Shown one piece after another: positions 16,941 through 26,209 of a DNA stretch of 64,000 nt. Below the pieces are notes generated by a model, which was given only the letters and a program-made list of their open reading frames with translations, ran no database searches and was not told the DNA's origin. The stretch is from Antricoccus suffuscus (GTDB taxonomy: Bacteria > Actinomycetota > Actinomycetes > Mycobacteriales > Antricoccaceae): NCBI RefSeq assembly GCF_003003235.1, contig NZ_PVUE01000012.1:82795-146794 (forward strand), written 5' to 3'. Every line of letters starts with the position of its first letter. Position 1 is the first letter of the stretch. The translations under genes were made by a program, and so were the position numbers.

Positions 16941-18407
16941 TCAGGTAGCGAACCTCTCGCAGTGAATCTGCGCGGGTTTTACACCGGCTTCGGCAAGCGA
17001 CTTGCGGACTGCGCTCATCCAGTCGTCGTTGCCGCATACGTAGACCGCGCGTTCGTCGATGTCCGGCGCGAGGTCGCGCAGGACCGCGAGCGCCGGCCGC
17101 GACGTGCTCGGTAACCAACCACCGGCTCGGCCCCGGCGACCCACGAGCTGTATCAATCGACAGCGGCCGGACCGCGCGAGATCGGCGAAGTCGTCCACAA
17201 AAAGCGCGTCTCGATGACTGCGAATCCGATGCGCGACCACCACGGACGGACGCAGGAGCCCGCCAGGTCCTCCGGCTGGCGGCTCGGCGCAGATTGACTG
17301 TGCAAGTCCGCGCATCGGCGTGATACCCGCACCGGCCGCGATGAGCAGGACGTCGCGCTTCGTGCGCCGGTCGGCCGTCATGGTGCCGTACGGTCCTTCG
17401 AACAGGACCGGCACCCCCGGACGGAGCGACCCGATTGCGTGGCTGCCGTCGCCGGCCTGCTCGACGGTGATCCGCAGACTGTCGGGGTACGGGCGGGCCG
17501 AGATGGTGTAGGGATGCGCGCGCGACCACCCGCGGCCGGATAGGAAACGCCATTGACAGAACTGGCCCGCCTGCAAGCCCATGCGATCAAGACCGCGACC
17601 GGACATCACTACCGAATAGACCCCGGGCGCCTCGGCAATCACCCCGGAGACTCGTAGCTTGTGCCGGACCGACCGCCACAATGGAAGGACTATCCGAAAG
17701 GCGATGATGGCCCCGGCTGCCAGCCCCCAGAGCCCCCACCAGAAAATTGAAACCGTCGTCGACGAGGTGAAGTCCTGACCGGTCCACAGCTGGTGAGGGA
17801 GGGCGAGGCCCGCACCCACGTAGGCATACAGATGCAGCAGGTGCCATGACTCGTAACGCATCCGCCGACGTGCCGCCCTCAGCGACGTCGCCACGACCAT
17901 CACTAGCGCGAGGGTTCCCGCTACCGCCAGCAGAACGCCTGGATAGTTGACGACGAAGTCCCACGATTGAGCCAACACGTTTGTGGCGCTCGACTGCGCG
18001 TAGCCGACCGTGACCAGGATGATGTGAGCAATCATCAGGTTGAACGACGAGAAGCCGGCCCAGCGGTGCCAGCGTGTGAGTCTGTCCCGCCCGATTGCGC
18101 GCTCCAGCCAGGGGACACGCGCCATCGTGAGCACCTGGATGAGTAGAAGATCCGATGCCAGCAGTCCGGTGACCCGGCCCAACGCGGTCGTCGTGGAACC
18201 CGGTAGCGACGTGCTTGGCAGCCCGCTGTTGGTCAGCCACAGGACGACCACGCCGATCAAACTCGCAACGGTCAGAGACCACGCGACGGTGCGGACCCGC
18301 CGTTCTCTGCGTACGCGGTCGGCGGGTCGGTACTCGTAGGCGTACGCCGAAATGGGCGGTGTGCGTCGCAGGTCCGAGTGCGCCCGGGTCCCGAGTGTTC
18401 CAGTCAT
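16941..18407 (-). CDS. Ferric-reductase-like transmembrane protein with FAD/NAD(P)H reductase domain
   Basis: The N-terminal half of this 488-residue protein has about six membrane helices with haem-ligand-type histidines (HRWAGFSSFNLMIAH and ESWHLLHLYAYVGAGLALPHQ). The C-terminal half is a ferredoxin-reductase module with FAD motif RAHPYTIS, Gly-rich LLIAAGAGITPMRG and a C-terminal YVCGNDDWMSAVRKSL. This is the Nox/ferric reductase architecture: cytoplasmic NAD(P)H to FAD to haems to the outside. It probably reduces the covalent FMN of the following gene. GAGGA precedes the ATG. It is divergent from a two-component system. Confidence 0.87.
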   Translation of the reverse strand: MTGTLGTRAHSDLRRTPPISAYAYEYRPADRVRRERRVRTVAWSLTVASLIGVVVLWLTNSGLPSTSLPGSTTTALGRVTGLLASDLLLIQVLTMARVPWLERAIGRDRLTRWHRWAGFSSFNLMIAHIILVTVGYAQSSATNVLAQSWDFVVNYPGVLLAVAGTLALVMVVATSLRAARRRMRYESWHLLHLYAYVGAGLALPHQLWTGQDFTSSTTVSIFWWGLWGLAAGAIIAFRIVLPLWRSVRHKLRVSGVIAEAPGVYSVVMSGRGLDRMGLQAGQFCQWRFLSGRGWSRAHPYTISARPYPDSLRITVEQAGDGSHAIGSLRPGVPVLFEGPYGTMTADRRTKRDVLLIAAGAGITPMRGLAQSICAEPPAGGPGGLLRPSVVVAHRIRSHRDALFVDDFADLARSGRCRLIQLVGRRGRAGGWLPSTSRPALAVLRDLAPDIDERAVYVCGNDDWMSAVRKSLAEAGVKPAQIHCERFAT

Positions 18408-18470
18408 CTGTCCTCTGCCATCTCAAATATTGAAATCGCTGGTGTTCTGTTCAAGCCTGCCCGCGCGTTC

Positions 18471-18494
18471 TTAGAGAATTCTCAAAATCTGAGA
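18471..18494. promoter_or_regulatory. Inverted repeats between the electron-transfer operon and the two-component system
   Basis: GAGAATTCTC (18474-18483) is a perfect palindrome and overlaps TCTCA-AAATC-TGAGA (18480-18494). The site lies 14 bases before the response-regulator ATG and is a plausible binding site for the encoded OmpR-type regulator, for autoregulation and control of the divergent operon. Confidence 0.5.
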
Positions 18495-18507
18495 GCAAAC
18501 TGATGAA

Positions 18508-19203
18508 ATGAGTAACTCGACGGCGGCGGAGTCGAACTGGACTCCGTCCGCCCGCCTGCTGCTGGTGGAGGATGACCGCGAACTTGGACCGCTCCTGGTC
18601 GAGGTGCTGTCCGAGACCTACCAGGTCGAGCATGCGCGGGACGGGCAGGCCGCCCTGCACCTAGCGCTGACCCGGGACTTCGACGTCATGATCATCGACC
18701 GAGGCCTCCCGGCAATCGAAGGACTGGAGCTGGTCGCGCGGATCCGGTCGAAAGGTCTACACACCCCCATCCTGGTCCTGACGGCACGGGGCACCCTGGA
18801 GGACAAGGTCGACGGGCTGGATGCCGGCGCCCACGACTACATGGTCAAACCGTTCGAGATCGCCGAGTTGCTCGCCAGACTGAGAGCGCTGAACCGGCGA
18901 AACCATGAATACGCCGCAGACGAACTTCGGGTCGGTAGCCGGCGGTTCGCCGTAACTGAGCGACGGGTGGTGACGGGCGACGATGATGAGGTACAGCTGT
19001 CTGGTCGAGAAAGTGCGCTGCTGCACGCGCTCGCGCGCCATCCTGGACGAGTGTTTACCCGCACCGAACTGATCGGGCTTGCCTTTGACCAAGACGATCG
19101 CGAAGGCATCGTCGATACCTATGTGTACTACTTGCGGCGCAAGCTTGGCCGCGGCGTCATCGATACGGTCCACGGACTGGGCTATCGGCTCGGTGACTCG
19201 TGA
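18508..19203 (+). CDS. OmpR-family response regulator
   Basis: The receiver domain of this 231-residue protein has the acidic pair near residues 21-22 (VEDD), phosphoacceptor D64 (IIDRGLP) and K114 (MVKPFE). A winged-helix DNA-binding domain follows (about 135-230, ending YYLRRKLGRGVIDTVHGLGYRL). It forms one unit with the next histidine-kinase gene, whose GTG overlaps its stop. Its nearest target is probably the divergent ferric-reductase/FMN operon. Confidence 0.93.
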   Translation: MSNSTAAESNWTPSARLLLVEDDRELGPLLVEVLSETYQVEHARDGQAALHLALTRDFDVMIIDRGLPAIEGLELVARIRSKGLHTPILVLTARGTLEDKVDGLDAGAHDYMVKPFEIAELLARLRALNRRNHEYAADELRVGSRRFAVTERRVVTGDDDEVQLSGRESALLHALARHPGRVFTRTELIGLAFDQDDREGIVDTYVYYLRRKLGRGVIDTVHGLGYRLGDS

Positions 19204-20213
19204 ACGGCGCTAGCGCGACGACCGTGACGGGCGCGGACCGGCCCTTGGTGCGCTCAGTAGCCAGGCGGGTCGCCGTCCAGGTGGCCGTCTCATGCGCCAT
19301 CGCGGTCATTTTCGTGGCCGCGGTTGTATTTCTCCTGACCGGATTCCATCACCACCGCCCTGGCGAACCCCCAGGGGACGACAACTTTGTTTTTGATGCG
19401 GTGTTGATCGCGGGGGCGGTCGGCATCGTCATCGCCGGAATCATTGGGTGGGTTGCCGCGTTGCGGGCCGTGCGGCCACTGTCGGACGCGTTGGCGCTTC
19501 AACGGCGCTTCGTGGCGGATGCGAGCCACGAGTTGCGTACCCCGCTGACCATTCTTCACACCCGAGCTCAAGTTCTTGACTACAAGGTTGCAGTCGACGA
19601 TCCAGCGAAGCCCCTTATTCGGCAATTGCTGAACGACAGTCGGGTGCTTGGCGAGGTTATCGACCAGCTGCTCCTCAGCGCGCAGATCGGTAACGATCCC
19701 TCGCGTGCGGAGCCCGTCGATGTCGGTGCGCTTGTCGACGACGTAGTGAGCTCGATGTCCATGCTGGCCGAGCAGTCACGGCTGAGCATGGTCCGACAGG
19801 TCGACGCCCGGCCCGTGGTTGCGGGCTCGCCGGTCTCGTTACGGCGGGCCCTGCTGGCCCTTGTCGACAATGCGATCTCACACACCCCGGCGGGCGGCAC
19901 CATCTGGGTCAGCGTCACGCCGGAACGGGGCAGCCAGGTCCGGCTTAGGGTTGCCGACAACGGGCCGGGCGCCGATCCGCGAGACCTGCCGAGGCTGACC
20001 GAACGGTTCGCTCAGGGACGGCCGGTAGGTTCCGAACCTGGGGATACCGATCGGACGGCAAAGCGCAGGTTCGGGCTTGGCCTTTCGCTGGTCAGAGAAA
20101 TCGCACACTCTCATGGCGGGGTTCTGGAGATCGGTGACCGTCCGGGCGGCGGCTTCGCTGCCTCAATCCTGCTCCCGGGTAGCGGTCGGAAGCTTCAGGC
20201 CATTCCGCACTGA
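19200..20213 (+). CDS. Sensor histidine kinase with a short extracytoplasmic loop
   Basis: This 337-residue kinase has two membrane helices (about 24-48 and 66-90) enclosing a loop of only about 17 residues that contains three consecutive histidines (HHHRPGEPPGDDN). The H-box follows with phospho-accepting H110 (ADASHELRTPL). The ATPase part has N (LVDNAISHTP), G1 (ADNGPGADP) and G2 (FGLGLSLV) boxes. No HAMP domain is obvious. The tiny loop suggests intramembrane sensing or sensing via a partner; a metal-sensing role for the histidines is speculation. The start is GTG. Confidence 0.92.
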   Translation: MNGASATTVTGADRPLVRSVARRVAVQVAVSCAIAVIFVAAVVFLLTGFHHHRPGEPPGDDNFVFDAVLIAGAVGIVIAGIIGWVAALRAVRPLSDALALQRRFVADASHELRTPLTILHTRAQVLDYKVAVDDPAKPLIRQLLNDSRVLGEVIDQLLLSAQIGNDPSRAEPVDVGALVDDVVSSMSMLAEQSRLSMVRQVDARPVVAGSPVSLRRALLALVDNAISHTPAGGTIWVSVTPERGSQVRLRVADNGPGADPRDLPRLTERFAQGRPVGSEPGDTDRTAKRRFGLGLSLVREIAHSHGGVLEIGDRPGGGFAASILLPGSGRKLQAIPH

Positions 20214-20247
20214 CATCTCATCTGCCAAATAGCGCATGACAACCCAC

Positions 20248-21666
20248 TCAGCCTGTGCCGGCCGTAAGTGGCGGGATGTTCTGGTTTATATGCAACAGAT
20301 TTTGTGGGTCGTAGCGACCCTTGATGTCGGTGAGCCGGTCGTAGTTGGCGCCGTACGACGCTTTGACTCGGTCGGCGCCTTCGTCCATCAGGAAGTTGAT
20401 GTAGCCGCCGCCGGCAGAGGTCGGGTGTAGCGCCTCCCAATAGTCACGTGCCCACTGTGTGATCGGGCCCGCATTCGCGGGGTCAGGATCAACGCCGACG
20501 ATGACACCCGCCCAACCGCCATCTCGATAGGCAAACGCCGTGGCCTCGCGGTCGACACGAGCGGCAGCCCCGTCGATGGGGTAGAGGTGCATTGTGGAAT
20601 GGCCGGTCGGAAGCATGGCGCCATACTTGCAGTGCGCCTCGATTGCCTCGTCTGAGATGTCGCGGAAGAAGTCTGAGCGCCAGTACCACTGCAGGCCCGC
20701 TGGATATAGTCCGTCGAATGCGCTCTGCAGCGTGTTGAACGGCATCTCGTGGATACCGATTACCAACGGTGAACCGTAGCTCTTGATCGGCTCCAGAACT
20801 GTGTCGGCACGATCGTGTGAACCGGTGTAGCACCAGACGATTCCGCAGGCCTTGCGCCCCCAGAACTGCTCGGGGAACGGTGCGGCCGGCGGAATCGTGA
20901 GTAGTCCGATCCAGCCACTAAGCTCTTCGGGCAACGACGGTAGCAACTTGCGGTACCAACGCATAACCGAAGCCGTGTCGGCGATGTCGTAGAGCACTGG
21001 TCCGCCAATGATTGCCCCGTGATTGCCAATGTCATGGCAGCGGAAGGTAAACGACGTGACGACACCGAAGTTGCCGCCCCCACCACGTAGTGCCCAGAAC
21101 AGATCCTGATGTGAAGCGTCGCTGGCAGTGACCAAGGATCCGTCCGCGAGTACGACTTCAGCGGCGAGGAGGTTGTCGACAGTCAGGCCGAAACGTCGGG
21201 TGAGATAGCCGACGCCGCCACCGAGGGTCAGGCCGCCCACGCCGGTGGAAGCCAGGAAACCCGAGGGAGTCGCCATCCCGAACGGCACGGTGGCGTGGTC
21301 CACGTCGCCCCATGTGCATCCGCCGTCGACGCGCACGATGTGATGTGCTGGATCGACCGTGGTACTGCGCATTAATGACAGGTCGATGACTAGCGCGTCG
21401 TCCCAGACGCCGAGCCCGCCTGCATTGTGGCCCCCTCCACGAACCGCGAGATCGACTGCGTGTTCGCGTCCGAAACGCATGCACGAGACCACGTCTGCGG
21501 TATCACGACAGAAGGCAATCGCCGCTGGATGCTTATCAATCATGGCGTTGTACACCGCGCGCGCCGAGTCGTACTCGACATCGCCGGGGGTGATGACAGG
21601 TCCACGCATAACGGATGCGAGATCCGTGAATGGCGCTGACGTGGGCTTAGTGTCGGTAGTGGTCAT
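20248..21666 (-). CDS. FAD-linked BBE-like oxidoreductase
   Basis: This 472-residue flavoprotein is of the berberine bridge enzyme type. The FAD_binding_4 domain carries RGGGHNAGG, in which H80 is the covalent FAD ligand. The segment STGVGGLTLGGG lacks the second, cysteinyl FAD attachment, so it is predicted to be mono-covalent. The C-terminal BBE domain ends YDPQNLLHINQN. The start at 21666 has AAAGGAG 7 bases upstream; a longer open frame to 21942 overlaps the SARP gene and is not used. Substrate unknown; such enzymes oxidise sugars, polyphenols or secondary metabolites. No signal peptide is visible. Confidence 0.88.
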   Translation of the reverse strand: MTTTDTKPTSAPFTDLASVMRGPVITPGDVEYDSARAVYNAMIDKHPAAIAFCRDTADVVSCMRFGREHAVDLAVRGGGHNAGGLGVWDDALVIDLSLMRSTTVDPAHHIVRVDGGCTWGDVDHATVPFGMATPSGFLASTGVGGLTLGGGVGYLTRRFGLTVDNLLAAEVVLADGSLVTASDASHQDLFWALRGGGGNFGVVTSFTFRCHDIGNHGAIIGGPVLYDIADTASVMRWYRKLLPSLPEELSGWIGLLTIPPAAPFPEQFWGRKACGIVWCYTGSHDRADTVLEPIKSYGSPLVIGIHEMPFNTLQSAFDGLYPAGLQWYWRSDFFRDISDEAIEAHCKYGAMLPTGHSTMHLYPIDGAAARVDREATAFAYRDGGWAGVIVGVDPDPANAGPITQWARDYWEALHPTSAGGGYINFLMDEGADRVKASYGANYDRLTDIKGRYDPQNLLHINQNIPPLTAGTG

Positions 21667-21755
21667 GACCGTCTCCTTTGTGCGTGGCTTGCGTGACTTG
21701 CGCATGCCCACATTAGGAATCGTGCGTTCCCAAAACGTTCGCGAAACGGCGTCGA

Positions 21756-24700
21756 TCACGCAATTGGCGGAACGCTTGATGCCGGTCGCGTGCGCCGCTC
21801 GGCGAGGTCCCGTTCGCAGCGTCGGAGCAGAGCGACGCTGCCTTGAAGGCGTGCCATCTGGGCCGCTGTTCGAAGCCGCGCGATCGCGGCGGTCTGATCG
21901 TCGTAACGCGAGCGCATTCGCAGGACTTCGGGCAGCCACCACTGATCGGTGCGCGCGTACCCGTCGATGATGGCTGCATCGAGGACGGCGCTGGCGGCGT
22001 CCGGGTTGCCGTCGCGCTCATATAAGTCGGCGAGAAGAGAGAGCCAGTACGGCATCCTCGCGAATGACCCTTCCGCTTTGAGACGCGCAATTCCGAGTTG
22101 GGTTGTCGTGAAGCCTGAACTGCCCTCCTGCGACCATCCGTTGAGGACGCGACCCCACTCGCGGTAGTAGGCGAAGTCGTACCGCTTGCACAGGTCGCGA
22201 AGCTCACTCACCGCAGCACGGAGCTCAGAGATGTTGCCGCTCATCTGATGTGTTATTGCTCCGTAGGCCAGGGCGACCGCGAGACTATATGGATGCTTAA
22301 TCGAGCGTGCGTCGGCGATCGCTTCACGCGCGCTGGTGATGGCGGCGTCTTGATGGCCGAGCAGCCAGTGCGCGTGAGCCGACCATGCCTTGCCGTGCAC
22401 GTCCGGCCGAGTGCCGACACTCAGTGACGCGGCGCCGCGGGTGAGTTGAGCGGCGAGCTCAAAATGGACGAGTGCCTCAGCCGGTTTGCCCAGACTCATA
22501 ATCGATCCGCCGAAGGCAAAGTGCGCCGGACCGCTCAACTCGGACGTGGATTCGACCAAGCCCAGCACCCGCGTCACCGTACGGTGCCCGCCGCTGATGT
22601 CTCCCTGAACGAACTGCGATGTCCACAGGCCGATGAGCCCGGTCAACTCCGAGCCCTCGTCATGGAGCCGCTCGGCGAGTTCGATCGTGCGTAAGAGAGT
22701 TTGTTGCAGGCTCGCGGAGGCATAGCCGAACCTAGCGTTGAGAGGGGCTGCCATTCCCTCGAGAATCGCCAGCTCTCGCCGGTCTCGCAGGTTGCCTTCG
22801 GGCATCGTAAGCACAGCCGATAACGCCGATCGGTGCATCCGAATCGCCTCGGTATGCGCAAACCTGGCCGCTGCGATGCCGGCGGCGCGTGTGAAGTATG
22901 ACGCCGCCTTCTCTGGGTGGCCGCTCCGCGAATACTGCTCCGCAAGCTGGGCGCAGACCGAGTCAGGTTCATCGGCGTACATCGACTCCAGCGCCTGCGC
23001 GACCCGCCGATGCAGAAGCCAGCGTTTCGGAGGACTGACCTGGAGGTAGGCACACTCGCGCAGCAGGTCATGGGAGAAGTCGTACCCGTCGCGCAACTCG
23101 TATAGGATTCGTCGCTGCCACAGCTCATCAACGGCCCCCACAACGGTGTCCGCGTCGAGGTCACTCGCTTCGGTGAGCAGTGCCAGTGTGAAGTTCCGGC
23201 CGATCGCTGCGGCAAGGCCGGCGACGTCCCGACCAACCGGCGAGACTTGTTCAAGGCGGCCGCGTAGAACGGAGGTGAAGTCGCCAGCGGGGAGCGGCGC
23301 GCCGTTGAGATCGGCCGTTGTCCGGGCCGCTTCCACGACGTACAGGGGGAAGCCTCCCGTCATTTGCTGCAGCAGATCAGCGTCGTGCGCCGGTATAGAC
23401 CTTCCGGATATTGCTGTCGCCAGTTGCGCGGTGTCCGAGGCCTCCAAGGGACCGAGCGAAAGTTCGGTGAGCAGGCCAGCGGCCCGAATACCGGCGATCC
23501 ACTTGGTGAGCTCGTGCTGACCGTCGAGACCGGAACGGACCGTGGCCGCCACCATGAGCGGCGCGTTGTGGACTAGCCCTAAGCAGAATGTCACGAGTGC
23601 CAGTGTCGTCATATCGCACCAATGCAGATTGTCCAGGACCAAAAGGGTCGGGCGTCCGGCGCCGAGCAGTGCGCGCGCCATCCCTTCGAAGAAGCGGTGC
23701 CGCTGCCAGGCGTCCACCATGGCGCGCGCCGCGACCGCGGGCTCAACACGATCACCCGTGGACGGCACGAGGCGATCGACCTCGGCTCGCCACACTGGAT
23801 CCAAGTTGGCAGTCGCCGTTCGGAGGTCCGGGGTCCGCAACCAGTCGGCTACAGGGGCGAGTGCGAGTCGTCCTGACGTTCCGAAGCACTGAGTCGTTGC
23901 TACCACGGCGCCTTGGTTACGTGCTTCCCGGCAGAGTTCCGCGACGAGGCGCGTTTTACCAACGCCCGCGTCTCCGCGAACGAGCGCGAGACCGGGACGG
24001 CCGGCGGCCGCTGCACGCCACGCCGACTGCAGCACCGTAATTTCGCGATGGCGGCCGACGAGCTGTGCGACTGCCATACCAGAGCGGCCGACAGCCGACG
24101 TGATCGGAGCGCGTGTTGTCCTTGGTGGTTGACCACCGGACAGCAGGTCGTGCAGCGTACGACGAGTGGCCTCGTCGGGCTCGACTCCTAGGTCGCGTTC
24201 GAGCACGGAGCAACAGCGGTGAAACGTGCTCACGGCCCCGGCGCGATCACCCAGCTCGGCCTGCAGTTGCATCAACGTCCGGTAACCGGTCTCTTCCAAC
24301 GGGGCCAACGTTATTCGTCTGCGGGCGGCCTTCACTGCTGCGGTCAGGTCCCCTGAGTCGGCCCGGACCTCACACACGAGGTCGCACAAATCAATGCAGC
24401 TGCGTTCGAGATCGGCCCTTGCTTCGAGGAGCCAGTCGTCGTACAGGCCCGGCAACATGTCACCGCGATACGCTTCGATGGCAGCGGTCGCGTGGGTCAA
24501 AAGCCCCATCGGGTCGGCGGCTTCGGCCGCGCCCAACGCTTGCGCACGCTCGATGATGAACCTACGGATGTCGACGACACACGTCTCAGTGTCGTGCCAG
24601 CAGAGGTCAGTTGGCGTGGTTGCAAGCGCGCTGTCGACGCCGAGGACATTTCGAAGCTTGTGAAGCTCCCGCCGTAGGTTGGTTAATGCCTGAGCATTAG

Positions 24701-24866
24701 ACGATTCTGGCCAGAACAAGCCTGCGATGTGCTGACGGCTCTGCGGCGTATCGGCGTGATAGGCGAGAAACGCCAGGAGCGCAATGGTTCGCGACGAACG
24801 CGTCCGGGCTGTCCCGGTAACGTCGTCGACGACGGTCTGTTCCCCCAACAGCGATACTTTGAGCAT
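21756..24866 (-). CDS. Large SARP-like ATPase transcriptional regulator (BTAD-AAA-TPR)
   Basis: The 1036-residue protein has an N-terminal SARP-type winged helix (about 1-95, SLLGEQTVV...RQHIAGLFWPES), a bacterial transcriptional activator domain (about 100-245), a P-loop ATPase with Walker A GDAGVGKT near residue 300 and DNLHW as Walker B, and a long TPR-like helical C-terminal half. Such regulators usually activate nearby secondary-metabolite or catabolic genes. The likely targets here are the flanking BBE oxidase (89 bases downstream) and the acyl-CoA dehydrogenase (35 bases upstream). The frame is intact throughout. Confidence 0.9.
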   Translation of the reverse strand: MLKVSLLGEQTVVDDVTGTARTRSSRTIALLAFLAYHADTPQSRQHIAGLFWPESSNAQALTNLRRELHKLRNVLGVDSALATTPTDLCWHDTETCVVDIRRFIIERAQALGAAEAADPMGLLTHATAAIEAYRGDMLPGLYDDWLLEARADLERSCIDLCDLVCEVRADSGDLTAAVKAARRRITLAPLEETGYRTLMQLQAELGDRAGAVSTFHRCCSVLERDLGVEPDEATRRTLHDLLSGGQPPRTTRAPITSAVGRSGMAVAQLVGRHREITVLQSAWRAAAAGRPGLALVRGDAGVGKTRLVAELCREARNQGAVVATTQCFGTSGRLALAPVADWLRTPDLRTATANLDPVWRAEVDRLVPSTGDRVEPAVAARAMVDAWQRHRFFEGMARALLGAGRPTLLVLDNLHWCDMTTLALVTFCLGLVHNAPLMVAATVRSGLDGQHELTKWIAGIRAAGLLTELSLGPLEASDTAQLATAISGRSIPAHDADLLQQMTGGFPLYVVEAARTTADLNGAPLPAGDFTSVLRGRLEQVSPVGRDVAGLAAAIGRNFTLALLTEASDLDADTVVGAVDELWQRRILYELRDGYDFSHDLLRECAYLQVSPPKRWLLHRRVAQALESMYADEPDSVCAQLAEQYSRSGHPEKAASYFTRAAGIAAARFAHTEAIRMHRSALSAVLTMPEGNLRDRRELAILEGMAAPLNARFGYASASLQQTLLRTIELAERLHDEGSELTGLIGLWTSQFVQGDISGGHRTVTRVLGLVESTSELSGPAHFAFGGSIMSLGKPAEALVHFELAAQLTRGAASLSVGTRPDVHGKAWSAHAHWLLGHQDAAITSAREAIADARSIKHPYSLAVALAYGAITHQMSGNISELRAAVSELRDLCKRYDFAYYREWGRVLNGWSQEGSSGFTTTQLGIARLKAEGSFARMPYWLSLLADLYERDGNPDAASAVLDAAIIDGYARTDQWWLPEVLRMRSRYDDQTAAIARLRTAAQMARLQGSVALLRRCERDLAERRTRPASSVPPIA

Positions 24867-24901
24867 CCTGCACTGGCCTTCCCATCCTCAAGGGTAGACC
24901 G

Positions 24902-26086
24902 CTAGAAGCCGTACGACTTCCCGATGACGTCGAGCATGATTTCGTCGGCGCCGGCGCCGATCCGATAGAGGCGGATGTCGCGAAATACGCGTGAGACGTC
25001 GTACTCGTCCATGTACCCGTTGCCGCCGTGGATCTGCATGCACTGGTCGGCAACGTCCCACGCGGTCTGGGTCGCCAGCAACTTGCACATCGAAATCTCG
25101 CGGACCGGGTAGTCGCCGCGGGCGTAGCTGCGCGCGGTCTGATAGATCAGTGCGCGGGCCGCCTCGATCTTCGTCGCCATATCGGCGAACTTGTGCCGGA
25201 TCGCCTGATGCTGACCGAGCGGCCGGCCAAACGTGTGGCGGTCCGTCGCGTACTGAACGGTCCGGTCGAAGGCATACTGCCCATAGGCGAGGCAGCCGGC
25301 GGCGCCGATCAGCCGCTCGGCCTGCAGCTCCCACATGATCTGGGTGAATCCCTGTCCGACCTCGCCGAGCACGGCGTCGTCGCCGACGAAGACATTGTCA
25401 AAGGACAGCAGGGCGGTGTCCGAGGCGTGCATGCCGACCTTTTTAAGCTTTGCCTGGCGTACGACGCCGGGGGTGTCCATCGGTACTAAGAAGAGGGTGA
25501 ATCCCTTGTGACCGGCGGAGGGGTCGGTCTTCGTCACAAGCAGGATCATCGAGTTGCGGTGCCCGTTGGTGATGAAGGTCTTGGAGCCATTGATTCGCCA
25601 CCCGCCGTCTTCACGCACGGCGCGTGTGCGGATCCCGGCGACGTCGGAACCCGCGTCAGGTTCGGTGATGCCGAGGCTGAACACCATGTCGCCGGCGACG
25701 CCGGGCCGAACCCAACGCTGCTTCTGCTCCTCGGTGCCGAACTCGAGTATCGGCGGCATCACCATGTCGGTATGCACCGAGAGCCCCATAAGCAGACCAC
25801 CGCTGCCGCCGCGCGCGACCTCCTCGGCCAGTACCAGGTTGCTGAAGTAGTCGCCGCCTTGCCCACCGTACTGTTCGGGCACGGACAGGCCGAGGAAACC
25901 GTTGTCGCCCAGGGACTTCACGATTGAGTTAGGGAAGGTGTCCTGCTCCCATGCGGTCACGTTCGGCGCTATCTCGCGGTCAACGAACGAGCGGATCGAA
26001 GCACGCAGCGCGTCATGCTCCGCGTTGAAGATGACATGCGCGCCGGGCGCGGAATGCGTCGCCTGCACGTCGTGGGTCGATGTCAC
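24902..26086 (-). CDS. Acyl-CoA dehydrogenase
   Basis: This 394-residue FAD enzyme carries both family signatures (GITEPDAGSDVAGIRTRAV and the C-terminal QIHGGNGYMDEYDVSRVFRDIR in pieces). The QIHGGNGY segment carries the usual C-terminal flavin contacts; the catalytic Glu lies in the family-typical region near AGADEIM. Chain length preference is not readable. GTG 26086 is chosen because GGAGGG lies 8 bases upstream; the frame stays open 23 codons further without a ribosome site. It is divergent from the FAD oxidoreductase and 35 bases upstream of the SARP gene. Confidence 0.9.
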   Translation of the reverse strand: MTSTHDVQATHSAPGAHVIFNAEHDALRASIRSFVDREIAPNVTAWEQDTFPNSIVKSLGDNGFLGLSVPEQYGGQGGDYFSNLVLAEEVARGGSGGLLMGLSVHTDMVMPPILEFGTEEQKQRWVRPGVAGDMVFSLGITEPDAGSDVAGIRTRAVREDGGWRINGSKTFITNGHRNSMILLVTKTDPSAGHKGFTLFLVPMDTPGVVRQAKLKKVGMHASDTALLSFDNVFVGDDAVLGEVGQGFTQIMWELQAERLIGAAGCLAYGQYAFDRTVQYATDRHTFGRPLGQHQAIRHKFADMATKIEAARALIYQTARSYARGDYPVREISMCKLLATQTAWDVADQCMQIHGGNGYMDEYDVSRVFRDIRLYRIGAGADEIMLDVIGKSYGF

Positions 26087-26140
26087 TGTGTCGCCCTCCC
26101 GAGGACTGTTAACGGTTCTGGTCAATTTAGTACAACCAGT

Positions 26141-26156
26141 TTCCAAAGGTTCCAAA
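26141..26156. repeat. Direct repeats in a divergent promoter region
   Basis: TTCCAAA occurs at 26141-26147 and 26150-26156, a 9-base period, in the AT-rich part of the 123-base gap between the acyl-CoA dehydrogenase and FAD oxidoreductase genes. It may be a regulator site. SARP-type activators typically use direct repeats, but their usual period is 11 bases. Confidence 0.3.
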
Positions 26157-26209
26157 TTTTTGAATCTGTGTTAAATTTTCCCGAATACCAGAGTACGACG
26201 GGAGCGCCC

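Noticed and set aside
20248..21942. Longer 564-codon version of the BBE oxidase
   Set aside because: The extra 92 N-terminal codons overlap the SARP gene and look non-coding; a strong AAAGGAG sits 7 bases before ATG 21666.
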